From Candidatus Wallbacteria bacterium (GTDB lineage Bacteria; Muiribacteriota; UBA6191; JACPRK01): 64,000 nt of DNA. Under the pieces are notes generated by a model. It ran no database searches. It worked only from the letters and a program-made list of their open reading frames with translations, and was not told where the DNA came from. The position numbers were made by a program, and so were the translations under genes. The DNA is taken from NCBI GenBank assembly GCA_016213845.1, contig JACQZN010000036.1, forward strand, positions 62,001 to 126,000, read 5' to 3'. Of this stretch, positions 1 to 8,473 are shown piece after piece (the stretch's first letter is position 1; every line of letters begins with the position of its first letter).

Positions 1-25
1 GGATCTTATGCCGCATTTGGGCGCC

Positions 26-808
26 TCACTCCTCCAGCGTGTGGGAAAGCCGTTGCGCGACCCCGGCCATCAGCAGCGTCCCCACCAGCAGCAGGCTCGA
101 CACGGCGTTGATCTCGGGCGTCACGCCCTGCTTCACCATCGAGTAGATCGAGAGCGGCAGCGTCGTCGACCCCACCCCGGCCACGAAGCTCGTGATCACG
201 TAGTCGTCGATCGACAGCGTGAAGACCATCAGCCCGCTCGAGACGATGCCCGGCAGGATGTGCGGCAGCGTCACCGTCCGGAACGTCGTCCACTCGTCCG
301 CCCCCAAGTCCATCGCCGCTTCCTCCAGCGCCGGCTCCATCCCCGCCAGCCGCGATCGGACCGTCAGGATGACGTAGCTGATGGAGAACGCCACGTGCGC
401 CAGCACGATCGTCACCACGGACAACCTCAGCCCGATCAACCCGAAGAAGATCACCAGCGACGCCGCAATCACGATCTCGGGGATGATGATCGGCAGGTGG
501 ATGATCGCGTCGACCAGCTGCTCCTGGCGGCGATTCAGCCCCCGATCGATCGCATAGGCCGCCATCGTGCCCAGGAGCGTGGCGATGGCGGTCGTGGCGG
601 CGGCCACGACCAGGCTGTTCCAGAGACTGGAGAGGAGCGGGCCGTTGTGCGCCAGAGCCAGGTACCAATCGAACGTGAACCCCTCCCAGGACGCCGTCAG
701 CTTCGAACGATTGAAGCTGAACAGGATCAAGATCCCGATCGGCAGGTAGAGGAAAGCCAGCACGGAGACCCAACAAGCCGGCAGCAGGATGTCAGATCGT
801 CGAGCCAT
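26..808 (-). CDS. potC: Polyamine ABC transporter permease, PotC type
   Basis: Inner-membrane permease of a spermidine/putrescine-type ABC importer. The 260-residue product has about six hydrophobic segments and the binding-protein-dependent permease EAA loop near residues 160-180 (EEAAMDLGADEWTTF, then LPHILPG), where the ATPase docks. The C-terminal part SIDDYVITSF is typical of PotC. It is the last gene of the operon seen here and starts inside the end of potB (17 bp overlap), so translation is probably coupled. No periplasmic binding protein (PotD) lies upstream; if present it is probably beyond the left edge of the window. The family is clear, the exact substrate is inferred from the neighbours. 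Confidence 0.9.
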   Translation of the reverse strand: MARRSDILLPACWVSVLAFLYLPIGILILFSFNRSKLTASWEGFTFDWYLALAHNGPLLSSLWNSLVVAAATTAIATLLGTMAAYAIDRGLNRRQEQLVDAIIHLPIIIPEIVIAASLVIFFGLIGLRLSVVTIVLAHVAFSISYVILTVRSRLAGMEPALEEAAMDLGADEWTTFRTVTLPHILPGIVSSGLMVFTLSIDDYVITSFVAGVGSTTLPLSIYSMVKQGVTPEINAVSSLLLVGTLLMAGVAQRLSHTLEE

Positions 809-1664
809 GCAGCGAATCGGTCCTGCCCTTCACCCTCATCGCCCCGACGAGCATGGTCAGCACGATCAAAGTCAGCAGAAAGCTGATCGCCGCCCCGAAC
901 GGCTGGTCCCTCACCGAGGCGAACAGGTCCTGAACCCGGTTTCCGATCATGATGCTCTTGGAGCCTCCCAGGAGATCGGGCGTGACGAACGCCCCGAGCG
1001 ACGGGATGAACACGAACACCGTCCCGACGATGATGCCCGGCAGCGTCAAGGGAACCGTGACCGTCCAGAACGCCTGGGCCGGCGAGGCCCCCAGGTCCTC
1101 AGCCGCCTCGAGCAATCCGGTGTCGAGCCGCGACAGGGCCGAGTAGAGCGGCAGGATCATGAACGGAAGCTCTCCGTACACCAACCCCATCAACACCGCC
1201 GAATCGCAGTAGAGCAGCTTGAGCGGCTCCGAGACCAGCCCCATTCCCACCAGCATCGTGTTGATCAGCCCCTCGGTCCGCAGGAGCAAGATCCAGGCGT
1301 AGGTCCGGATCAAGAAGCTGGTCCAGAACGGCACCACCGCCAGCAACAGGTAGAAGCTGCGCCACTTGGGATCGGCCTTCAGCGCAATGTAGTACGCCGC
1401 CGGATAGGCCATCACCAGGCAGATGAGCGTCGTCGCCGCCGCCATCAGCACCGTCCGCACATAGATCGTCAGGTAGTCCGGCGCCAGCGCTCGCACATAG
1501 TTGCCGACACCGAACACCCACTCGATCCCCCCGTAGGTCCCGCGCCGCGCGAAGCTGATCACCAGCATCACCGCGATGGGAGCCAGGAAGAAGGCCAGCA
1601 GCCAGCCGAGCGCCGGGTCCAGGAGGGCTGCTTTCCAGGAGCTGCGCGAGTGGCGTTGGCTCAT
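792..1664 (-). CDS. potB: Polyamine ABC transporter permease, PotB type
   Basis: Partner permease of PotC. The 290-residue product has an N-terminal membrane segment (LGWLLAFFLAPIAVMLV), several further hydrophobic helices and the EAA loop (EAAEDLGASPAQAFWTVTVP), then SLGAFVTPDLLGG, which is characteristic of PotB/PotH. I chose the ATG giving MSQRHS rather than a TTG seven codons upstream; no strong Shine-Dalgarno decides between them. It is separated from potA by a 177-bp gap containing a palindromic repeat, unlike the tight spacing elsewhere in the operon, so the repeat may set the ratio of ATPase to permease mRNA. Function from family; substrate inferred. Confidence 0.88.
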   Translation of the reverse strand: MSQRHSRSSWKAALLDPALGWLLAFFLAPIAVMLVISFARRGTYGGIEWVFGVGNYVRALAPDYLTIYVRTVLMAAATTLICLVMAYPAAYYIALKADPKWRSFYLLLAVVPFWTSFLIRTYAWILLLRTEGLINTMLVGMGLVSEPLKLLYCDSAVLMGLVYGELPFMILPLYSALSRLDTGLLEAAEDLGASPAQAFWTVTVPLTLPGIIVGTVFVFIPSLGAFVTPDLLGGSKSIMIGNRVQDLFASVRDQPFGAAISFLLTLIVLTMLVGAMRVKGRTDSLHGSTI

Positions 1665-1755
1665 GGCGCCCACCAAAACACCCAAACGCCCCCGCAGCCC
1701 TGTTGAGTCTCGAAGTCTCCGAGAGGTCTCGCCTCACCTGTCACTTGCAAGAAAA

Positions 1756-1811
1756 CGGGGGTCCAGGGGGCCATTGGCCCCCTGGTGGGGGTTCGGGGGC
1801 AACGCCCCCGA
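1756..1811. repeat. Palindromic intergenic repeat, GGGGTCCAGG family, copy A
   Basis: Two hairpins in series: a perfect 10-bp stem (CCAGGGGGCC, loop ATT, GGCCCCCTGG at 1763-1785) and GGGGGC-AAC-GCCCCC at 1795-1809. Related sequence recurs near 36.5, 55.0 and 57.5 kb in this window. It sits inside the operon between potA and potB and could act as a transcript-stabilising or attenuating hairpin. Confidence 0.8.
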
Positions 1812-1841
1812 CTACGATGAGTACCCCTCCCGCTCACCGTC

Positions 1842-2918
1842 TCAGCTCGCCTCCAGCACCAGCACGTTCTTGCTGTCGAAGCCGACCTGGACTTCGGAAC
1901 CCGCGAGCGCCCCGGGCCGGCTGGGTGAGAGCGCCTCGAGCGCGGTGCCGCCAGCGAGGGTCACACGCCGGGAGGTCGTCGGACCCGTGTACAGCAGATC
2001 GTCGACGGTGCCAGCGAACTGGTTCGACATCGGCCGGCTCATCTCCTCGCCGCAGTAGACCTTCTCGGGGCGCACGCCCAGCTGCCGGGTATCGCCCGGG
2101 CGAGCGCTCCCGGCGGTGTCGCTCAGGATCGTGAGCCCGCTCTCCGTGAGCCAGCGGTGGCGTCCCTCGCCGGCGACGCCTTCCAGCCGGCCCCGGAAGA
2201 AGTTCTTCACCCCAAGGAAATCGGCCACGAACTCCGTGCGCGGGCGCTCATAGACCTCCTCGGCGCTGCCGACGTGCTCGAGACGCCCGCGGTTCATGAC
2301 GGCGATGCGGTCGCTCATCACCAGCGCCTCTTCCTGATCGTGCGTGACGAAGATGAAGGTCAGCCCGAGCTCGCGCTGCAAGTGCTTGAGCTCCACCTGC
2401 ATCTCCTTGCGAAGCTTCACGTCCAGCGCCGACATCGGCTCGTCCAGCAAGAGCACCTCGGGGTCGCACGCCAGCGCCCGGGCCATCGCCACCCGCTGCT
2501 TCTGGCCGCCGGAGAGCTGAGCCGGCAGCTTCTTCTCCATGCCGCGCATCTGGATGAGGTCGAGCCCGCGCGCCACCTTCTCTCGGATGCGTTCGGCCGC
2601 CGCCCCCTTGCGACGCAGGCCGTAGGCGATGTTCTCGAAGACGGTCAGATGCGGGAAGAGCGCGTAGTGCTGAAAGACCGTGTTCACCCGCCGCTGATAC
2701 GGCGCCAGTGAAGTGACGTCCTCACCATTGATGCGAACCGTACCCTCATCAGGGACTTCGAACCCCCCGATCATGCGCAGGGTCGTGGTCTTCCCGCACC
2801 CGGAGGGACCCAGGAGCGTGAGGAACTCGCCCTTGGCGACCACCAGGTCGATCGAATCGGTGATGAGCTGGTCCTGGTATCTCTTGGAGACGCCGGCCAG
2901 CTCGACGGATGCGGTCAC
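1842..2918 (-). CDS. potA: Polyamine ABC transporter ATP-binding protein, PotA type
   Basis: ATPase that drives the PotBC importer, 358 residues. Walker A GPSGCGKTT at about 37-45, a Q-loop (QHYALFPH), signature LSGGQKQR, Walker B VLLLDEP and the switch histidine in FVTHDQEEA are all present. A C-terminal TOBE-type region of about 120 residues follows, as in PotA/CysA/MalK. The start is GTG at 2918: it overlaps the stop of the upstream aminotransferase as GTGA, and the family similarity begins here. The frame stays open for 81 codons further upstream, but that part lies inside the aminotransferase and has no ATPase similarity. Co-transcription with two putrescine-type aminotransferases points to polyamine uptake. 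Confidence 0.93.
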   Translation of the reverse strand: MTASVELAGVSKRYQDQLITDSIDLVVAKGEFLTLLGPSGCGKTTTLRMIGGFEVPDEGTVRINGEDVTSLAPYQRRVNTVFQHYALFPHLTVFENIAYGLRRKGAAAERIREKVARGLDLIQMRGMEKKLPAQLSGGQKQRVAMARALACDPEVLLLDEPMSALDVKLRKEMQVELKHLQRELGLTFIFVTHDQEEALVMSDRIAVMNRGRLEHVGSAEEVYERPRTEFVADFLGVKNFFRGRLEGVAGEGRHRWLTESGLTILSDTAGSARPGDTRQLGVRPEKVYCGEEMSRPMSNQFAGTVDDLLYTGPTTSRRVTLAGGTALEALSPSRPGALAGSEVQVGFDSKNVLVLEAS

Positions 2919-4183
2919 CGGTCGAGGGACTCCAGCGTGCTCGAGAGCTTCGTCAGGAGCAGGTCGACCTGTTCTTCGGTGATGATCAGCGGCGGCTCGA
3001 TGCGCACCACCCGCGGGTTGTTGAGCGTGTGCGCCACCAGCACGTCGCGGGCGAACAGCCCTTCGGCCGCTCGGACGCCGGCCTCCTCGGTGACGAACTC
3101 CAGACCGATGAGCAGTCCCCGGCCGCGCACATCCGAAAGCGCCTTGGGAAAGCGCCGCCATTGCTCCCTGAGCCCGGTCATCAGCCTATCGCCAAGCCTG
3201 GCGGCCCGCTCGTGGAGCCGCTCCGAAACGATCACCTCGATGGCAGCGGCGGCGGCCGTGGCGGCCAGAGGGTTGTGGCCGAAGGTGCTCGTGTGGAAGA
3301 GCGGCATCGGGTGGTAGGCGGTCCAGATCTCGTCGGTGCTGACAAACGCGCCGCACGGCACCACGCCGCCCGACAGCGCCTTCGCCACGCAGAGGATGTC
3401 CGGCACCACTCCCTCGTGATCCACGCCGAACATGCGGCCCGTGCGGCCCAGGCCCGTCTGGATCTCGTCGGCAATCATCAAGACACCCTTGCGCGTGCAG
3501 AGGTCTCGTACCTTTCTCAGGTACCCTTCAGGCGGAACGTGGACCCCGCCCTCGCCCTGGATCGGCTCGATGATGAACGCGGCCGTCTCGGCGTCGAGCG
3601 CCTTGTCCAGCGCGGCGGGGTCGCCGTAGGGCACGAACCGCACCGGCAACAGCGGCGCCACCGGGTCCCGGAACAAGGCCCGGCCCGTCACCGAGAGGCT
3701 CCCGAAGCTCTTGCCGTGGAAGCTGTTGACCGTGCTGACGAAGTTGGGCCGCTTGGTGTAGAGACGCGCCAGCTTGAGCGCCCCTTCGACGGCCTCGGTG
3801 CCGCTGTTGCACCAGAAGGACTTGCGGAGGTTGCCGGGGACGATCCCGGCCAGGCGCCGGCCGGCCTCCGCGGCGTAGGGGTTGACCAGCTTCTGGCTGT
3901 GCAACGGCAGGCGGTCCAGCTGCGCTTTCACGGCGGCGATCACGCGCGGATGGCGATGGCCCAGCGCGAAGACGCCGTAGCCACCCAGGCAGTCGAGGAA
4001 GGCCCGGCCGTGGATATCACGCAGCCAAACGCCTTCGCCGCTCCACTCCACGGCGTTGGTCGGCCCCCACTGGCGCACGGACTTCGGCCAGCGGTTGAGG
4101 TAGGCGTCGTAGCTGTCGTAGGCCTCGGAGGCCAGCTCTTCCTGCTCCAAGGCGGTCAGCGGTCTGTCGATTCCGAGCTGCAT
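2915..4183 (-). CDS. Class-III PLP aminotransferase, putrescine/diamine type
   Basis: Pyridoxal-phosphate transaminase of the class-III (ornithine/putrescine/GABA) family, 422 residues, the usual length. Visible active-site features are NSGTEAVEGALK (phosphate-binding turn), EPIQGEGG, the cofactor aspartate in IADE (Asp239) and the Schiff-base lysine in VAKALSGG (Lys268). It follows the next aminotransferase after only 3 bp and overlaps potA by 4 bp, so all are one transcription unit. The likely job is deamination of an imported diamine such as putrescine or diaminobutane. The precise amino donor cannot be read from sequence. Confidence 0.88.
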   Translation of the reverse strand: MQLGIDRPLTALEQEELASEAYDSYDAYLNRWPKSVRQWGPTNAVEWSGEGVWLRDIHGRAFLDCLGGYGVFALGHRHPRVIAAVKAQLDRLPLHSQKLVNPYAAEAGRRLAGIVPGNLRKSFWCNSGTEAVEGALKLARLYTKRPNFVSTVNSFHGKSFGSLSVTGRALFRDPVAPLLPVRFVPYGDPAALDKALDAETAAFIIEPIQGEGGVHVPPEGYLRKVRDLCTRKGVLMIADEIQTGLGRTGRMFGVDHEGVVPDILCVAKALSGGVVPCGAFVSTDEIWTAYHPMPLFHTSTFGHNPLAATAAAAAIEVIVSERLHERAARLGDRLMTGLREQWRRFPKALSDVRGRGLLIGLEFVTEEAGVRAAEGLFARDVLVAHTLNNPRVVRIEPPLIITEEQVDLLLTKLSSTLESLDR

Positions 4184-4186
4184 GGT

Positions 4187-5551
4187 TCAGGAGAGATCAT
4201 CCAGGGTATCGTCGAGTTTCTCCAGCAATTCATTCATCTCTTTCTTGCTGATGTTGAGCGCCGGCTCTACCCGCAGCGTCTTGGCGTTGAGCAGCGTGCC
4301 GGCGACCAGCACGCCGCGGCGGAAGAGGCCCGCCGCCACGGAGTAGCCAAACTCGCTGGTGACGAACTCCAGCCCGATCAGCAGACCCTTGCCGCGCACC
4401 TCGACCAGTACGTCGCTATGGCGCGCCTGGATCTCGCGCAGCTTCTCCATCAGGTACTCCCCGCTCTTGGCGGCGCGGCCCGGCAGGTCCTCCGCGAAGG
4501 TGACGTAAATGGCGGCGATACCGGCCGCGCAGGCCAGCGGATTGCCGCCGAAGGTCGACGAGTGGATGAACGGGTTGCCTTCGAGGACACCCCAGATCTC
4601 CGGCGTGCTGATGAAGGCCGATAGCGGCATCACGCCGCCGCCCAGCGCCTTGCCCAGGCACATGATATCGGGCACCACGTCCCAGTGCTCCACGCCGAAG
4701 AGCTTGCCGGTGCGGCCCATGCCGGTCTGGACTTCGTCGGCGATCAGCAGCACGTTGAAGCGCGTGCAGATCTCGCGCAGCCTGGGCCAGTAGTCGTCGG
4801 GCGGGACGATCGCCCCGGCCTCGCCCTGGATCGGCTCCACCACGACGCCCGCGATGTCGAGCCCCACTGCGGCTGCCTTTTCCAGCTCCATCGCCACGGC
4901 CGTCGCGTCCCCGAACGGCACGAAGTAGACGTCTTGCAGGAGCGGTTCGAAGTCGACCCGGTACTCGCTCTTGCCCATCAGGGATAGCGACCCGTACGAC
5001 TTGCCGTGGAAGCCGCGCAGGCAGCTGATGAACCCCGATTTCTTGGTGTAGAGCCGCGCCAGCTTCATCGCCCCTTCGACGGCGTCGGTGCCGTTGGAGA
5101 TGAAGAAGCACTTCTGCAGGTCGCCCGGCGCGATCTCGCCCAGAAGCTCGCCCAGCGCGCCCCGCAGCGGGTCCAGCAGCTCCTGGCTCGAGAGCGGCAT
5201 CCGCTCCAGCTGGTGCTGCACCGCCTTGATGACGGTCGGGTGGCGGATGCCGGCCGAGTAGATGCCGTAGCCGCCCAGGCAGTCGAGGTAGCGCCTCCCG
5301 AGGATGTCGGTAAAGTAGCTGCCGCGGCCCGTCCACTCCACCGCGGCGAACTCGCCGGCCTCGGTCATCGACTTGCGATACTCGAGGAAGCCCTTGTTGT
5401 AGTAGCTGTCGAAGTTTCCAATCGTCTCGCGAACGATCTTGCGCCGCTGATAGCGCGTGATCTTGCGAGCCGAGATGAGGTCGAGCCAGTGTCGCGACTC
5501 CTTGATGATCTCCTTGCGGGTCATTTGGTCGCGAGCCGTTCGGGCAGCCAT
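4187..5551 (-). CDS. patA: Class-III PLP aminotransferase, PatA/YgjG putrescine type
   Basis: First gene of the polyamine operon, 454 residues. The roughly 65-residue N-terminal extension before the class-III fold (RHWLDLIS, NFDSYYNKG) is typical of putrescine aminotransferase PatA/YgjG. Active-site features are NGTDAVEGAMK, EPIQGEAG, IADE (Asp272) and GKALGGG (Lys301). The start is ATG at 5551, preceded by GGAGG with a 5-nt spacer; an open stretch upstream to 6055 lacks similarity and was excluded. Putrescine + 2-oxoglutarate to 4-aminobutanal + glutamate is the expected reaction. The downstream paralogue is distinct, so it may take a different diamine. The symbol is a family assignment. Confidence 0.86.
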   Translation of the reverse strand: MAARTARDQMTRKEIIKESRHWLDLISARKITRYQRRKIVRETIGNFDSYYNKGFLEYRKSMTEAGEFAAVEWTGRGSYFTDILGRRYLDCLGGYGIYSAGIRHPTVIKAVQHQLERMPLSSQELLDPLRGALGELLGEIAPGDLQKCFFISNGTDAVEGAMKLARLYTKKSGFISCLRGFHGKSYGSLSLMGKSEYRVDFEPLLQDVYFVPFGDATAVAMELEKAAAVGLDIAGVVVEPIQGEAGAIVPPDDYWPRLREICTRFNVLLIADEVQTGMGRTGKLFGVEHWDVVPDIMCLGKALGGGVMPLSAFISTPEIWGVLEGNPFIHSSTFGGNPLACAAGIAAIYVTFAEDLPGRAAKSGEYLMEKLREIQARHSDVLVEVRGKGLLIGLEFVTSEFGYSVAAGLFRRGVLVAGTLLNAKTLRVEPALNISKKEMNELLEKLDDTLDDLS

Positions 5552-5662
5552 TCGTTCCTCCACGTCCCGGCGCCGCGCCGGGCTGGCGCCAGGGTAACAC
5601 GAGAGGGGCAAGGCGGGGGGCGGGGCGGGCCTGCGCCGTGTGGTATCGTTCTGGGGAACGCC

Positions 5663-6080
5663 ATGCCACTCTACGTGTACCGGTTGGCCGGGGCAGACGG
5701 ACGCACGGAGCAGGGGGAGATCGAGGGGACCGATCCCCTGGAGCTGCGGGCGGGGAGCTTTCGCTGCTCCTGCCATCTCCTGCGCCATACCATGGCCACC
5801 CTGATGCTCGAGAACGGCGCCGAGATCCGCTATCTCCAGGAGATCCTCGGGCACGCCCAGGTCACCACCACCCAGCTCTATATCCAAGTCAGATTCGCCA
5901 AGCTCCTCGAGGTACACGCCGCCACCCACCCCGCTTCGAGAACCCAGCCGTCGAGCACTCGCCGATGCGCACCTGACGCAGGAGCACGCCCTGGCCCAAG
6001 AGGCCGAGCTCGAGGCGCACAACGCCAAGCACTTCCGGGCCATGCACGGCCTCAAGCTCGTCGTTCCCTACCAGCCGTGA
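5663..6080 (+). pseudogene. Chimera of a PilC/GspF start and a tyrosine-recombinase C-terminus, decayed
   Basis: The first ~31 codons (MPLYVYRLAGADGR, EGEIEG) match the N-terminus of inner-membrane type IV pilus/type II secretion protein PilC/GspF. At about 5755 this joins, in the same frame, to the catalytic C-terminus of a phage-type integrase: HLLRHTMATLML, YLQEILGHAQVTTTQLY, with the catalytic His and Arg of HxxR, the HxxH-type LGH and the Tyr nucleophile region. The original recombinase tail (residues like LTQEHALAQEAELEAHN, ending in TGA at 6078) lies in a different frame from about 5935, so a frameshift follows. Neither parent gene is complete. This is a scar of a recombinase insertion or deletion, not a working protein. 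Confidence 0.75.
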
Positions 6081-6513
6081 GCGCGACCCCTGGTGGACTT
6101 CACCCTTCGCTGCTGAAGTTGTTGGCGTGGAAACGACGGCAGCGAAACTCGGACGGTGACACGAGGCCCTGATGGCCACCCCGCAGGGGGCTGCCAGGGG
6201 TGTGAACCGCCCGAAAGTGCACGTCGGGGTCAAGAACTCTGACGCACCGCATCCTGGCGCCCCACGCGTGCGCCACAGACCACATCCCGTCGGGGTTCTC
6301 TCGCCTTCAGCTACGATTTTCGCGTCAGGTTGTTCAGACAAGGCAATCCGAGGCTGGTACCGCAGCCCTCCTGTGAGTTCGTGTCTATGCGCGTTGGCTG
6401 CTGATTGTGGCGGCAATGCGATGCCTGCATTTCACAACTTCGTGGCCGTGAACGCTCACTCTTGGTCCCAGGCCATCGCTGAACAGCGTTAGCCAAGCGT
6501 GATCGGACGCACC
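6081..6513. other. Intergenic stretch with no supported gene
   Basis: Open frames here (for example 6172-6492 on the plus strand) show no family similarity, no ribosome-binding site and no codon structure like that of neighbouring genes. The base composition becomes noticeably less GC-rich from about 6360, continuing into the next gene, which suggests imported DNA. I see no RNA gene or clear terminator. Confidence 0.6.
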
Positions 6514-6954
6514 ATGGATTTGAGCGCGTTTGAGTTATCGGCACTCCGCGTCTTGACTGCGGGTGATCACCCGATTTTCGCTCAATTGCAACGACAGTTG
6601 CCAGCTCTCACAGTGGTTGAGCGAAAGGTGTGTCAAGTCGGATTCTTGACCACTCCCGCAGTTGACCCCCGCCTGGAAAAGGGCGACTCATTTGACGGAG
6701 ATGTCAACATTGGCGACGTGGCTGTTGAAGTGGAGGAACTGACGTATCCAGCAAACTTGACTCTTTTCGTGAGGCGCGGACGCATCCACTCGCTCGAAGG
6801 CACAACAGTGGAGGACACGTGGCCGAGCATCGTGCGACAATTCAACCTGTACTATGTGGATGACATGGGAGACGGGACTGGTTCTGCTGAAGTTCCGACA
6901 CGAAGCCTATCGAAGGCACTGGGTACGCTGTATCCGTTCGGCATACGCGTGTAG
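6514..6954 (+). CDS. Hypothetical protein on lower-GC DNA
   Basis: Unrecognised 146-residue soluble protein. I start at the ATG giving MDLSAFELSALRVL; a start five codons earlier (ATC, not a usual initiator, or the ATT/GTG nearby) is less likely. It is rich in acidic residues, has no membrane segment or signal peptide, and is fairly evenly composed, so it looks like a real folded protein. Codon use is visibly less GC-biased than in the flanking operons (many third-position A/T), which together with the integrase scar just upstream suggests acquisition. The general make-up (acidic, single small domain) would suit an immunity-type protein, but I cannot assign a function. Confidence 0.6.
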   Translation: MDLSAFELSALRVLTAGDHPIFAQLQRQLPALTVVERKVCQVGFLTTPAVDPRLEKGDSFDGDVNIGDVAVEVEELTYPANLTLFVRRGRIHSLEGTTVEDTWPSIVRQFNLYYVDDMGDGTGSAEVPTRSLSKALGTLYPFGIRV

Positions 6955-7759
6955 CTAGTTCCTATCCAGGAAGACGTGTTGCGGGCCTCTGAAGGTGACC
7001 CGAATGCTCGTGCGACCCTCCCACATCATGGATTCCGGAGTGAACACCGCAACGAGTTGCGGCAGTCGCATTGCTAGCAACGGTGGTGGACAGGCCGGCC
7101 GTCCCGACCCGCCAGCGGCTCCCGTTCTGATCGACGCCTCACCGCCTCCAGGCGCGGCATCCAGGGTCCGGCTCGAGAACGTGGCTTCTCGTAGTTGTCC
7201 GGTGAACCGCATCTTCCGTGCGTAGTTTCGGGTGTCGCGTCAGTCGCTGGCAGGACTGCGGTTGCCAGAGCGCCTCGAAGAGCCCTCCATCGGTCTGGAA
7301 AGAGCCAATCAAGCTCGGGTTCGGGCACGAGTTGACGCGAGGGGCTCACTTTGCCGAACGAGCACCGAAGAGCGGAGGTCTGCCTCCCTGGTTCACGGGT
7401 CGCTGTGTCCCAGTGGGTGACAGTACTCCCGAGGAAGAGCGGTCAAGGATTCATTCGGTGGGCAGCCGCGAGCCTCCGCCTCAAGGACCGGCAAGGAGTC
7501 TCGACCGCCGCTGCGAAGTCATCACCCGCAAGGTGTGCGAGCTTGCGCGCCTCGAAGTCCTCCACCAAAGCCAGCGACGGGCGCTTCACCCTCGGCCGCC
7601 TGGTCGTCCGGCAGTCGCTTCTGCTCATGCCGTCTCAAGTCTTGGCGCGATGCCGGTTCGCAAGGAGCTCCGACGCACGGAGTCCATGGCGGCATGTACC
7701 CATTCCTCAGACTGGCGGTACCGATCTTCCGGGTGCTCGACGAGGTGAACAGGGCCATC
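6955..7759. other. Intergenic stretch, no convincing gene
   Basis: About 800 nt of GC-rich sequence with only short, mutually overlapping open frames (for example 7218-7748 plus and 7443-7628 minus) that lack recognisable domains or ribosome-binding sites. It probably contains debris of lost genes within the accessory region. I see no tRNA, no strong hairpin-T terminator and no repeat shared with the rest of the window. Confidence 0.5.
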
Positions 7760-8464
7760 ATGAGCACGGCCACCTTCACGTTCGACGCCGAGTCCCGTGC
7801 TAGGCTCCTCTCTGTGAGCCAGGGACCTGCCAGATCCTGGGGGGCTGGGCGCCTGCCGCCGGAGGCAGAGGCCCGGTTCGTCGATGGCGTGGCGTTCTGC
7901 GGGAGGTTTCTGAGGGGCGTCTCCGAGGTGCATGAAGCTCTCTGGAAGCTCGTTGGCATTCTGGAGGCCGAGGGACTTCCGTACGCCATCATCGGGGACC
8001 TGGCTCTCAACGAGTATGGACACCGGCGAGCCACCATCGATGTCGGCGTGCTGATGCGCGAGGAGGATCTGCAGACGTTCAAGCGGCGATGGCTCGGCAG
8101 GGGATACGTCGAAAGAGTGGCGGGCACCGGGAAGCTGCTCGACACGGAACACGACGTGAAAGTGGACGTGCTCAGCTCGGGCCGCTTCCCGGGCGACGAC
8201 AAGCCGAAGCCGATCGCTTTCCCCGATCCTGCCGCCACCGCGGTTCGAGGAGAGCGGTTCGCGTTGCTTCCTCTTCCGCGCTACCTCGAATTGGAGCTCG
8301 CTTCCGGGATGGTCGCTCCCCACCGAGCCAAGGACCTGGTCGACGTGCAGGAGCTGATCCGCAGCGCCGGCCTGGGCCGCGAGGTGGCCGACCAGTTGCA
8401 CCCCTGGGTCCGGGAGAAGTTCCTCGAGCTCTGGCGACTGGCGCAGATTCCCGATCCGTTCTGA
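7760..8464 (+). CDS. Nucleotidyltransferase-fold protein (AbiEii-like), active site altered
   Basis: Product of about 234 residues from the ATG giving MSTATFTF; the conserved part begins near FLRGVSEVHEALWKLVGIL, so a later start is possible. The segment YAIIGDLALNEYGHRR followed by TIDVGVLM is the G-x-x-A-L ... T-D-x-D core of the minimal nucleotidyltransferase family that includes AbiEii-type toxins. The second metal-binding aspartate is replaced by glycine (DVGVL where DVDVL is expected), and GDLAL replaces the usual GALAL. The rest (ELASGMVAPHRAKDLVDVQEL) matches the family's C-terminal part. No antitoxin gene is adjacent. It is probably a catalytically inactive or decaying copy. Confidence 0.65.
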   Translation: MSTATFTFDAESRARLLSVSQGPARSWGAGRLPPEAEARFVDGVAFCGRFLRGVSEVHEALWKLVGILEAEGLPYAIIGDLALNEYGHRRATIDVGVLMREEDLQTFKRRWLGRGYVERVAGTGKLLDTEHDVKVDVLSSGRFPGDDKPKPIAFPDPAATAVRGERFALLPLPRYLELELASGMVAPHRAKDLVDVQELIRSAGLGREVADQLHPWVREKFLELWRLAQIPDPF

Positions 8465-8473
8465 GGGCGGGGT

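Noticed and set aside
2919..3161. 81-codon upstream extension of the potA frame
   Set aside because: It lies entirely within the aminotransferase gene, lacks ABC similarity, and a GTG start overlapping the aminotransferase stop (GTGA) is a better choice.
5552..6055. Upstream extension of the putrescine aminotransferase frame
   Set aside because: It has no family similarity, reads antisense to the PilC/integrase chimera, and an ATG with GGAGG lies at 5551.
6379..6500. Integron attC site near CAGCGTTAGCC
   Set aside because: The core site does not fit GTTRRRY and there is no matching inverse core at the expected distance.
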